Source: JAAZFF01 sp964405775 (GTDB taxonomy: Bacteria; Verrucomicrobiota; Kiritimatiellia; RFP12; UBA3636). Taken from it: DNA of 6,304 bases. A program made the translations under genes and the position numbers. The stretch covers positions 1-6,304 of the forward strand of contig CAYOPG010000105.1 of the NCBI GenBank assembly GCA_964405775.1, written 5' to 3'. The notes below the pieces were generated by a model that was not told the DNA's origin, did no database searches, and saw only the letters and a program-made list of their open reading frames with translations. Numbering within the stretch: position 1 is the first letter of the stretch; every line of letters starts with the position of its first letter. Below are positions 1 through 6,304 of this stretch, piece by piece.

Positions 1-12
1 GATGTTTCCAAG

Positions 13-1128
13 ATGGAGACGCCATTCTATGTTGTGGATGAGAGGCGACTGGTGCGCAATCTCGAGGTGCTGGCTTCCGTAATGAAAAGCACCGGATGCA
101 AGATAATACTCGCACAAAAGGGCTTTTCGATGTTCGCGGTCTATCCCCTGATCGGTAAATATCTGAGCGGCACGACGGCAAGCTCGCTATTCGAGGCGCG
201 GCTGGGATGCGAGGAGATGGGTGGCGAGGTGCATATCTTCAACCCAGCATATGAGGAAGAGGACTTCGGCGAGATCATTGAGATCTGCGGCCATATCGTG
301 TTCAACTCCATGAACCAGTGGCGCAAGTACAGGAATAAAGTGCGAGAGAGCGGACGCAACATCGAATGTGGACTTCGCGTCAATCCCGGCTATTCCGAAG
401 TCGAGGTGGAATTATACAACCCGTGCGCCGCGGGGTCGCGCCTTGGGATTCCACGCAAATTTCTGGATGACTCCGAGCTTGAGGGCATAAGCGGTCTGCA
501 CTTCCATACGATGTGCGAGCAGAACTCCGACGTTCTGAAAAGGACTCTGCCACACGTCGAGAAGAATTTTGGCGATCTGATGCACAAGATGAAATGGATC
601 AACTTCGGCGGAGGACACCACATAACGAGGCAGGGTTACGACATTGCCACGCTCATCGAATGCATCGAACAAATCCAACACAAGTACAATGTACAGGTTT
701 ACCTTGAACCGGGAGAAGCAGTCGCACTGAATACAGGCTTTCTTGTTGCGCAAGTGCTTGATGTAAACGAGTATGATGTCCCCGTCGCAATTCTCGACAC
801 CTCCGCCGAATGCCACATGCCCGATGTAATAGCCATGCCGTACCGGCCCGAGATAATCGGCGCGGGAAAAGATGGAGAGAAAAGATTCACGTACAGGCTG
901 GGCGGGCCAACATGTCTGGCGGGCGATGTGATCGGCACTTATTCGTTTGATGAAAAGCTGAAGGAAGGCGACCGGTTAATCTTCTGCGACATGGCACATT
1001 ACACCATGGTCAAAAACAACACCTTCAATGGCATTAACCTGCCTTCAATTGCGCTCAACACTCTTGACGGGGAACTAAAAACCGTCAAGACCTTCGGCTA
1101 CGAGGATTTCAGGAGCAGGCTTTCGTAA
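13..1128 (+). CDS. nspC: Carboxynorspermidine decarboxylase (NspC), 5' end possibly outside window
   Basis: PLP-dependent fold III (alanine racemase/ornithine decarboxylase-like) enzyme that decarboxylates carboxynorspermidine or carboxyspermidine to norspermidine or spermidine, the last step of the alternative polyamine pathway; cytosolic. Visible from the ATG at 13: an N-terminal TPFYVVDE opening typical of NspC, AQKGF with the likely PLP lysine at K36, TASSLFEARLG (55-65), HFHTMCEQ (163-170), the phosphate-binding GGGHH (199-203), LEPGEA (231-236), GPTCLAGD (298-305) with C301 as the likely catalytic cysteine, and MAHYTMVKNNTFNG (327-340). The 371-residue length is normal for the family. 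The start is uncertain: there is no ribosome binding site in bases 1-12, and the four codons before the ATG are open to the window edge, so the true start may lie further left. The partner carboxynorspermidine synthase is not in view and may lie upstream. The gene converges on ptsP, with 9 bp between the stop codons. Confidence 0.93.
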   Translation: METPFYVVDERRLVRNLEVLASVMKSTGCKIILAQKGFSMFAVYPLIGKYLSGTTASSLFEARLGCEEMGGEVHIFNPAYEEEDFGEIIEICGHIVFNSMNQWRKYRNKVRESGRNIECGLRVNPGYSEVEVELYNPCAAGSRLGIPRKFLDDSELEGISGLHFHTMCEQNSDVLKRTLPHVEKNFGDLMHKMKWINFGGGHHITRQGYDIATLIECIEQIQHKYNVQVYLEPGEAVALNTGFLVAQVLDVNEYDVPVAILDTSAECHMPDVIAMPYRPEIIGAGKDGEKRFTYRLGGPTCLAGDVIGTYSFDEKLKEGDRLIFCDMAHYTMVKNNTFNGINLPSIALNTLDGELKTVKTFGYEDFRSRLS

Positions 1129-1153
1129 CAGAAGCGCTTAGCCGAAGGTTTTG
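1086..1153. terminator. Candidate bidirectional terminator stem-loop between nspC and ptsP
   Basis: Bases 1086-1100 and 1139-1153 form an inverted repeat: 11 perfect pairs (1090-1100 with 1139-1149) extended by one G-U pair (1089/1150) and three more pairs. The 38-base loop contains both stop codons, a smaller possible stem (1119-1124 with 1131-1135, one bulged T) and the 8-bp palindrome AAGCGCTT (1132-1139). Read on the minus strand, the stem is followed after a few bases by five T residues (1081 down to 1077), as in an intrinsic terminator for the pgi-ptsP unit. Read on the plus strand, the only T run (1149-1152) is part of the stem, so the signal is weaker for nspC. With 9 bp between the convergent stops, a terminator has to overlap the coding ends, which supports the call. 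Function is inferred. Confidence 0.55.
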
Positions 1154-3438
1154 GATGCGAAATCATCTATAGCTCCTTCTATTTCGGAGATATAGCTTAG
1201 CGATAGAAGCGTGTCGGCGTATTCGCGGCATTGCTCCACGGTAAAACGCGAAATAAGCTGCTGAGCGGCCGGGATATGAGTCGGCTCCAGGCTCAGCGAG
1301 CGCAGGCCTATGCCTATCAGGAAAGGGATGTAGCGCGAATCGCGGCCCATTTCTCCGCATAGCGAGAAAGGAACCTCATGCCGGATAGCAGCGTCTGCTA
1401 TCGTTTTCAGGCCGCGGAGCACCGCCGGGTGGTGTGGGACGTACATATTGCTGACGTTTGGATTCGACCGGTCAACGGCAAGCATGTACTGGATGAAATC
1501 GTTTGTTCCTATCGAGAAGAAGTCTGCCGTCTCGCAGAGGCGGTCGATAACGCCCAGCACGGATGGGATTTCTATCATGAGACCGACTTCCGGCTCGATG
1601 ATTTCGCGGTCTTCAAACTCGGGGATTATACTTTCAAGACACAATTCGACGTGCTCCTTTCCGATATCGAACTCCTCGGCGGAGGAAACCATCGGGAACA
1701 TTATCGACACGTCGGTACGCCGCTTCTCCTGTATGGCGCGGAGCAGGGCGCGTAGCTGTTGATCCAGAATGAACGGGTATTTTATTGTGAAGCGAATCGA
1801 GCGAAGTCCCATCGCAGGGTTGTCCTCCGCCGTTCCTAACAGGTATGGGATCACCTTGTCGCCGCCAGCATCGAGAGTGCGGAACACGATCGGTTTGTCG
1901 GGCATTCGATCCATTATGCGCCCATAAATGGCCTGCTGGTCAGTCTCGCTCGGCACCGTCTGGCGCATGATGAATGGGAACTCGGTGCGGTACAGTCCGA
2001 TGCCCTCGGCGTTGGCGTCATTGGCAGAGGTTATATCCGAAATTATGTTGATATTCGCATTCAGGCGTATTCTTGTGCCGTCGTGAGTATACGTCTCTTT
2101 CTGGTCGCTTTTATACGTGACACGTTCGCGCTGTTCTTCGAGGCGGCGCTCGTTGAACTTCTTGACGGTGGCGGCAGAGGGATGGACGATGACCGTTTCT
2201 TTGGCGCAGTCGATTACGACATCCTCCCCTTCAGGCAGGCGCAGTATGTCTCGCTCCGGGAGAATTATCATCGGAATCTTGAGTGAGCGGACGAGGAGGG
2301 AGACGTGCGCCGTGCTGCCGCCCGCCACGAGTATGATGCCCAACACATGCCCCTGTGCAATACGCAGGACATCCCATGGAAGGAGCTTCTCCGCAATTAT
2401 GATGCACGAAGCTTGATCCTCATCAAGCGAATCGGGGCTCGCGGTCACCGCCTCAAGCAGACGCAGTGCAAGATCTTCGATATCCTGAGCTTTTTCGCGG
2501 ATGTACTCTGTGGGGCTCTTTTTGAAAAAATTTATAAACTCGTTGCTGATCTTGACGATCGCCTCGGTGACAGGCGCGCCCGATTCGACGAGTTTGTTCA
2601 TTTTGCCGATGTAATTCTCGTCGTGCATCATCATGATCTCGGATTCAAAGATCATGGAGGCTGCTTCTGGCAGGCGTTCATCGAGCGTTTTCGAAATCTC
2701 CCTAAACCGCCCTTCGACAATAGGTATTGCCTCTTCCAGTGTGCGCTTGGCGGGCGGGAAGGAGGTCACCTTGTCGTCCAGCAATCCGCTGATGCTTGTT
2801 TCGGATATGATTTTGACTTTACCCATTGCCCAGCCGTGGGACGCGGCGGAGCCCTTGAATGTAGTTTCTTCGGTGAGTATAAGTGGTTTCGAACCAACGG
2901 CAAAATCTCCGGCATTCTCAACGAGCAACATCGCGTTGGCGCTCTGCATGCGCGTTGCCAACTCCTCCGCTTTCAGCCTTGCGGCGCTGATCTCCTCAGC
3001 CAGAAATGGCACGCCCGTGCGCCTTTGCAACATTATTGCGCCGACCCGCTCCTTGCCGTAGAGTAAAGGGATGCCAAGGAAAGTCTGCAGATCGTCATCC
3101 GGAAAATTATGGTGGCGGACGTAGCCACGCATTGTGGAGGCCATCTCCGTGTATATGGAACGGCGCTCGGCAAGACACCGGCCGATCAGTCCCTCGCCAG
3201 CTTTTAGAACAATGGAGGCCTTGCCGAACATCGGGTACCCGCAGGCGGCGCGCAGGGTCAGAGTGCGGTTTGATTCATCGTACAAAAACAAGCCGCAAGC
3301 ATCGCACTTGAAGCGATGCACAAACAAGTTCACCGCCTGATCAAGGAAGCGCCTGGTGCCTGCGCTTGCGGCGGCATCCATGTTTCCCTGCGCCTCGACT
3401 GGCAGTGCCTGCGCGTTTTTTTCCGAAGGATCGTTCAT
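1138..3438 (-). CDS. ptsP: PTS enzyme I Ntr: GAF-domain phosphoenolpyruvate-protein phosphotransferase
   Basis: Takes phosphate from PEP onto a histidine and passes it to an HPr/NPr-type carrier, starting the regulatory (nitrogen-type) PTS relay rather than a dedicated sugar uptake system. Order of domains over 766 residues: a GAF sensory domain (about 28-170, from TRRFLDQ through GEGLIGRCLAERRS and LGIPLLYGKERVGAIML), the PEP-utiliser N-terminal helical domain (about 195-330), the phosphohistidine swivel domain with GGSTAHVSLLVRSLKIP (373-389; H378 is the phosphorylated residue), and the C-terminal PEP-binding barrel. The barrel carries LYRTEF (R484), FRTLDAGGDK (519-528), NPAMGLR (540-546), MIEIPS (621-626), SIGTNDFIQYMLAVDRSN (642-659) and LCGEMGRD (693-700; C694 is the catalytic cysteine). 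All key residues are present, so it should be active. The position after GG in the histidine motif is Ser, where sugar-type enzyme I usually has Arg. The ATG abuts the stop codon of the upstream glycosyltransferase and no good ribosome binding site is seen, so translational coupling is likely. No HPr, NPr or IIA gene is in the window. Confidence 0.93.
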   Translation of the reverse strand: MNDPSEKNAQALPVEAQGNMDAAASAGTRRFLDQAVNLFVHRFKCDACGLFLYDESNRTLTLRAACGYPMFGKASIVLKAGEGLIGRCLAERRSIYTEMASTMRGYVRHHNFPDDDLQTFLGIPLLYGKERVGAIMLQRRTGVPFLAEEISAARLKAEELATRMQSANAMLLVENAGDFAVGSKPLILTEETTFKGSAASHGWAMGKVKIISETSISGLLDDKVTSFPPAKRTLEEAIPIVEGRFREISKTLDERLPEAASMIFESEIMMMHDENYIGKMNKLVESGAPVTEAIVKISNEFINFFKKSPTEYIREKAQDIEDLALRLLEAVTASPDSLDEDQASCIIIAEKLLPWDVLRIAQGHVLGIILVAGGSTAHVSLLVRSLKIPMIILPERDILRLPEGEDVVIDCAKETVIVHPSAATVKKFNERRLEEQRERVTYKSDQKETYTHDGTRIRLNANINIISDITSANDANAEGIGLYRTEFPFIMRQTVPSETDQQAIYGRIMDRMPDKPIVFRTLDAGGDKVIPYLLGTAEDNPAMGLRSIRFTIKYPFILDQQLRALLRAIQEKRRTDVSIMFPMVSSAEEFDIGKEHVELCLESIIPEFEDREIIEPEVGLMIEIPSVLGVIDRLCETADFFSIGTNDFIQYMLAVDRSNPNVSNMYVPHHPAVLRGLKTIADAAIRHEVPFSLCGEMGRDSRYIPFLIGIGLRSLSLEPTHIPAAQQLISRFTVEQCREYADTLLSLSYISEIEGAIDDFASKTFG

Positions 3439-4431
3439 TTATTCGGTTGCGGGAGACTCCACAATGGTTTTGATGTTGTATATCTGCTTGTTCTGAGATT
3501 CGTGGTAGGTTCTGGTGGTGAGTTCCGCCAGGAGGCCAAGCACGATGAACTGTATGGAAAAACCCATGAACATAAGAGGCGTCATTATCCAGAACGGGCG
3601 TTTTATCAGCAGCTCCCCGCCCCACCATGGAACGGAGATGGCACCTGTCGCACCAAGCACCGCCTCAAGCCCGACGACGCCGAGAATCAGGGCAGCTATT
3701 GCACCGAAGTATATGCCGATTTTGCCAAACACCTGGATAGGGCGAGTGCTGTATGTAAGCAGGAATTTGACGGTCATCAGGTCGAGAACCACACGCATTG
3801 TGCGCGATATGCCGTACTTCGACTTGCCGTACCTGCGCGCGTGATGCGACACGGGCATCTCCGTGACTGTTCCACCCGCCCAGCGGCAAAGCGCCGGAAT
3901 GAAACGGTGCATCTCGCCATAGAGTCGCACGTCGGAGATAATTTCGCGTTTGTAGGCCTTTAACGAACAGCCGTAATCGTGAAGCTGAACGCCGGTAAGT
4001 TTGCCGATAAGCCTATTGGCTATCATCGAGGGCAGTTTGCGATTTATGAAGGCATCCTGGCGATCTTTGCGCCAGCCGCTCACGACGTCATACCCCTCTT
4101 CCAACTTGGCAAGAAGCGCGGGGATGTCTGCAGGGTCGTTCTGAAGATCAGCGTCAAGCGTTATAAGCACAGCTCCGTCGGACTCGTTAATACCGGCGCT
4201 CATAGCGGCAGTCTGCCCGTAATTACGGCGGAATTTAACCAACTTCAAATTCGGATACTTCCTTGCCTGCTCGTTCATTACCTCCCAAGATCTGTCGGTC
4301 GAACCATCGTCCACCAAAACGATTTCGTACGTTTTGCCCAGCTTGGACATTACCGCATGTAGTTTTTCACAGAGAAAAGGCAGACTTTCCTCCTCATTGT
4401 ATACCGCTACTGCTATGCTGATATCGTGCAT
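3439..4431 (-). CDS. Membrane-anchored family 2 glycosyltransferase, GtrB/DPM1-like (polyisoprenyl-phosphate sugar transferase)
   Basis: Probable transfer of a sugar from a nucleotide sugar to a polyisoprenyl phosphate at the cytoplasmic face of the inner membrane, for later use in surface glycan or lipid modification. The N-terminal GT-A domain starts with ISIAVAVYNEEESLPFL (4-20) and has DDGSTD (41-46), NYGQTAAMSAGI (70-81), the metal-binding DAD in LDADLQNDP (92-100), DYGCSLKAYKREI (152-164) and RRYGKSKYG (199-207), which is typical of DPM1/ArnC/GtrB-type enzymes. Two hydrophobic segments follow, about 232-260 and 280-303, separated by a short polar stretch (PWWGGELLIKR), giving the two-helix anchor of GtrB-like proteins. 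The 330-residue length fits. The sugar donor cannot be told from sequence. The start is supported by a GGAG 11 bases upstream (4443-4446). The gene lies 45 bp after pgi, and its TAA directly precedes the ptsP ATG. ArnC-like or mannosyl transfer remain alternatives. Confidence 0.88.
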   Translation of the reverse strand: MHDISIAVAVYNEEESLPFLCEKLHAVMSKLGKTYEIVLVDDGSTDRSWEVMNEQARKYPNLKLVKFRRNYGQTAAMSAGINESDGAVLITLDADLQNDPADIPALLAKLEEGYDVVSGWRKDRQDAFINRKLPSMIANRLIGKLTGVQLHDYGCSLKAYKREIISDVRLYGEMHRFIPALCRWAGGTVTEMPVSHHARRYGKSKYGISRTMRVVLDLMTVKFLLTYSTRPIQVFGKIGIYFGAIAALILGVVGLEAVLGATGAISVPWWGGELLIKRPFWIMTPLMFMGFSIQFIVLGLLAELTTRTYHESQNKQIYNIKTIVESPATE

Positions 4432-4442
4432 TGTTTTTTGGT

Positions 4443-4446
4443 CTCC
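4443..4446 (-). promoter_or_regulatory. Ribosome binding site of the glycosyltransferase gene
   Basis: On the minus strand, GGAG is followed by an 11-base A-rich spacer and then the ATG ending at 4429. It lies inside the 45-bp gap after pgi. It is the clearest Shine-Dalgarno match among the four main genes and fixes the glycosyltransferase start. Confidence 0.6.
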
Positions 4447-4476
4447 GTTGGTGTGGTGAAGACGATATGCCGCGCC

Positions 4477-6111
4477 TCAGGCTCGGCGTCCGTTTGCTTT
4501 GCGGTAACGCGCGATTAGAGCGCTCGTGGAAACATCGTGGGCGTTCGCCTCCGGCGGCTCTTCCGAAGCCAGCTCTGGGTATATTTTCGCAGCCAGCACC
4601 TTACCTAGCTGAACGCCCCACTGGTCGAATGAATATATGTTCCATATCACGCCCTGCGTAAACACCTTGTGCTCGTAAAGCGCGACAAGCGCGCCGAAAA
4701 CAGCGGGTGTCAGTTCGTCTGCCATTATTGTGTTTGTAGGACGGTTGCCTTCGAACACCTTGTGCGGCACAAGCTCTTCGGGCGTGCCTTCCGCGCGCAC
4801 TTCCTCCGCAGTCTTGCCGAACGCAAGCGCTTCGGTCTGCGCGAAGAAGTTGGCCATGAGGTTGTCGTGGTGCGCGTCAATGGGGTTGTGTGATTTGCAG
4901 AATCCGATGAAATCCGCCGGTATGAGCTTAGTTCCCTGATGTATGAGCTGGTAGAACGCATGCTGCCCGTTAGTGCCGGGCTCGCCCCAGATGACAGGGC
5001 CGGTTTCAATCTTGACGCGCCGGCCATTCTTGTCGGTAGACTTTCCGTTACTCTCCATGTCGAGCTGCTGCAGATAGGCCGGGAAACGCGCCAGGTATTG
5101 GTCATACGGCAGCACCGCGTGCGATTGAGCCCCATGCAGATTGTTGTATACGATCCCGAGAAGCCCCATTATCACGGGCATGTTGCGCTCAAATGGAGTC
5201 ACGGCAAAATGGCGGTCCATCTCGTAGTATCCCTGGAGCATGTTGTTGAAATTATCGGGCCCGATTGCGATCATCAGAGGCAGACCGATCGCGGATGGCA
5301 GAGAATAGCGTCCGCCCACCCAGTCCCAGAACTCGAACATATTCGCCGTGTCTATGCCGAACTTTGCCACTTCCTTGGCATTGGTAGACACAGCCACGAA
5401 GTGGTTGGCAACGGCCTTCTCATCCTTCAGCCTATCAAGCAGCCACGCGCGCGCGGTGCGACCGTTCGTCATGGTCTCAAGCGTTGTGAAAGTCTTCGAC
5501 GCGATTATGAACAGCGTCTCTTCCGGATCCATGCCATACGTCGCCTCGTAGAAGTGCGTGGCATCAATGTTGGAAACAAATTCGAAATGCAACCTGCGGT
5601 CGGAAAACGGACGAAGCGCCTGCACGGCCATCGCCGGGCCAAGATCAGAGCCGCCGATTCCGATGTTGACGATATTGCGTATTGGTTTACCGGTGTAGCC
5701 TCTCCACCTTCCAGTTCGCACACTGTTCGCTAAAGCCGCCATGCGCTCAAGCACGGCTTTGACACCGGGCATGACATCCTCGCAATCGACCATCACTGGC
5801 TTGCCCGAACGGTTGCGGAGCGCGATGTGCAGCACGGGACGGTTCTCGGTTACATTGATCCGCTCCCCGGAAAACATCGCTTTTATAGCCTCCTGAAGGC
5901 CGGATTCGCGTGCCATGTCGAAAAGATCCGCCATCATCTGGCGAGTGACCAAGTTCTTAGAATAGTCCAGAGTCAGGCCCGCAGCCTCTACAGTCATGTC
6001 AGCGGCACGGTCCGGATCATCAGCGAAAGCCTGCCGCAGAGTCAGCCCCTTTGCAGCCTCGTACCCCGCCAGAACCTTTTCCCACTGTTTCAAATCTGTA
6101 AAATTTGTCAT
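4477..6111 (-). CDS. pgi: Glucose-6-phosphate isomerase
   Basis: Cytosolic interconversion of glucose-6-phosphate and fructose-6-phosphate in glycolysis and gluconeogenesis. The 544-residue length matches the long bacterial/eukaryotic-type Pgi. Visible motifs: GIGGSDLGP (151-159) and SKTFTT (205-210) for sugar-phosphate binding, the first family signature DWVGGRYSLPSAIG (263-276), QLDMESNGKSTD (349-360) with catalytic E353, GEPGTNGQHAFYQLIHQGTK (376-395) with H384, and the second signature region VIWNIYSFDQWGVQLGK (488-504) with K504. By alignment with human Pgi (E358, H389, K519) the catalytic set is complete. The common GVELGK is GVQLGK here, a mild change. The start is well fixed: an in-frame TAA lies 12 codons upstream (6145-6147), with no other start codon in between. 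No Shine-Dalgarno sequence is evident; the bases before the ATG are T-rich. It is the first gene of the minus-strand cluster leading to the glycosyltransferase and ptsP. Confidence 0.97.
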   Translation of the reverse strand: MTNFTDLKQWEKVLAGYEAAKGLTLRQAFADDPDRAADMTVEAAGLTLDYSKNLVTRQMMADLFDMARESGLQEAIKAMFSGERINVTENRPVLHIALRNRSGKPVMVDCEDVMPGVKAVLERMAALANSVRTGRWRGYTGKPIRNIVNIGIGGSDLGPAMAVQALRPFSDRRLHFEFVSNIDATHFYEATYGMDPEETLFIIASKTFTTLETMTNGRTARAWLLDRLKDEKAVANHFVAVSTNAKEVAKFGIDTANMFEFWDWVGGRYSLPSAIGLPLMIAIGPDNFNNMLQGYYEMDRHFAVTPFERNMPVIMGLLGIVYNNLHGAQSHAVLPYDQYLARFPAYLQQLDMESNGKSTDKNGRRVKIETGPVIWGEPGTNGQHAFYQLIHQGTKLIPADFIGFCKSHNPIDAHHDNLMANFFAQTEALAFGKTAEEVRAEGTPEELVPHKVFEGNRPTNTIMADELTPAVFGALVALYEHKVFTQGVIWNIYSFDQWGVQLGKVLAAKIYPELASEEPPEANAHDVSTSALIARYRKANGRRA

Positions 6112-6184
6112 AAAACTAAAATACCCGTAATCAAATTCAGGAAGTTAAGCACAAAGGGGGGCGAAAATCAAGGAAATTAGCTTT
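6112..6184. other. AT-rich leader upstream of pgi, probable promoter region
   Basis: This non-coding stretch precedes pgi and must carry its promoter unless transcription enters from further right. On the minus strand a TATTTT (6118-6123) lies just before the pgi ATG, and on the plus strand TAAAAT (6117-6122) resembles a -10 box, but neither has a convincing -35 partner. A run of six G (6156-6161, C on the minus strand) is the only other marked feature. No operator or riboswitch-like fold was recognised. If the plus-strand reading frame starting at 6185 is real, this is a divergent promoter region. Confidence 0.35.
6170..6174 (+). promoter_or_regulatory. Shine-Dalgarno-like site for the 6185 reading frame
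   Basis: AAGGA lies 10 bases before the ATG at 6185. It is the main reason for preferring a plus-strand gene at the right edge over the competing minus-strand frame. Confidence 0.3.
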
Positions 6185-6304
6185 ATGCCTACTAAGACCA
6201 TTCACAACAATACCGCAGAAAAATGGGAAAAATCCAACCATGCCAAAACCAGAGCCGTTTGCGCTGTAAGCACTTTTTGTTTCATTTTGTCGCGATACTT
6301 AATC
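6185..6304 (+). CDS. Possible start of an unidentified gene, cut by the right window edge
   Basis: A reading frame opens at an ATG preceded, after 10 bases, by AAGGA (6170-6174), and stays open for 40 codons to the end of the window. The first 24 residues are polar and partly basic (MPTKTIHNNTAEKWEKSNHA and onward). The last 16 visible residues (VCAVSTFCFILSRYLI) are hydrophobic and could begin a membrane segment. I do not recognise a family. It would be transcribed divergently from pgi. The evidence is limited to the start signal and openness: 40 open codons can occur by chance, and a minus-strand frame over the same bases (6202-6304) is also open to the edge, so this remains tentative. Confidence 0.35.
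   Translation, partial: MPTKTIHNNTAEKWEKSNHAKTRAVCAVSTFCFILSRYLI

Noticed and set aside
2305..3066. Long plus-strand reading frame (253 codons) antisense to ptsP
   Set aside because: It lies wholly inside a confidently identified gene, its translation shows no recognisable motif, and long antisense frames are common opposite genes with biased codon use.
3316..3963. Plus-strand frame (215 codons) spanning the ptsP/glycosyltransferase junction
   Set aside because: It is antisense to two real genes, rich in His, Arg and Cys as expected of a shadow frame, and has no recognisable domain.
4939..5733. Plus-strand reading frame (264 codons) antisense to pgi
   Set aside because: The minus-strand frame carries every Pgi catalytic motif; the antisense product resembles no family I know and has no ribosome binding site that stands out.
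6105..6133. TTGTCA, 17 bases, TAATCA as a plus-strand promoter for the 6185 frame
   Set aside because: The -35-like hexamer is good but the -10-like hexamer matches the consensus at only two positions, so it is not listed as a feature.
6181..6210. TTGTTG, 17 bases, CATAAA as a minus-strand promoter for pgi
   Set aside because: Only three of six and four of six consensus matches in an AT-rich stretch; such pairs arise by chance.
6219..6233. Tandem AAAAAT-type repeats upstream of pgi
   Set aside because: Two copies of a 7-base A-rich word close together in AT-rich DNA are not evidence of an operator or repeat array.

Overview
The window holds four well-supported bacterial genes and one partial candidate. 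It looks like a chromosomal fragment of a Gram-negative-type bacterium with moderate GC. A carboxynorspermidine decarboxylase (nspC) argues against an enteric host. Together with a GAF-domain PTS enzyme I (ptsP) and a long-form Pgi, it fits lineages such as the PVC group, deltaproteobacteria or related uncultured phyla. That placement is inference: there is no rRNA or phylogenetic marker here.

Layout. On the + strand, nspC starts at or before the left edge and ends at 1128. Nine bases later, in convergent orientation, is the end of a minus-strand cluster that reads right to left: pgi (glucose-6-phosphate isomerase, 6111 to 4477), then a membrane-anchored family 2 glycosyltransferase (4431 to 3439), then ptsP (3438 to 1138). 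The pgi to glycosyltransferase gap is 45 bp and contains a clear ribosome binding site. The glycosyltransferase stop codon TAA is followed directly by the ptsP ATG with no intervening base, so translational coupling is likely. The segment 6112-6304 is AT-richer and holds a possible divergent + strand gene (start at 6185, Shine-Dalgarno-like AAGGA) that runs off the right edge.

How the genes fit together. Pgi interconverts glucose-6-phosphate and fructose-6-phosphate. The glycosyltransferase resembles GtrB/DPM1-type enzymes that load a sugar onto a polyisoprenyl phosphate for surface glycan building. PtsP (enzyme I Ntr) uses PEP to start a regulatory phosphorelay. The arrangement suggests, but does not prove, that central sugar metabolism, surface glycosylation and PEP-dependent regulation are expressed together. 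NspC belongs to a separate polyamine pathway (norspermidine/spermidine) that probably continues to the left.

The most notable non-coding signal is a 15-bp stem (one G-U pair) whose arms lie in the last codons of nspC and ptsP. It is a candidate shared terminator for the two converging units. I found no mobile element, CRISPR array, tRNA or rRNA, and no convincing new multi-gene system.
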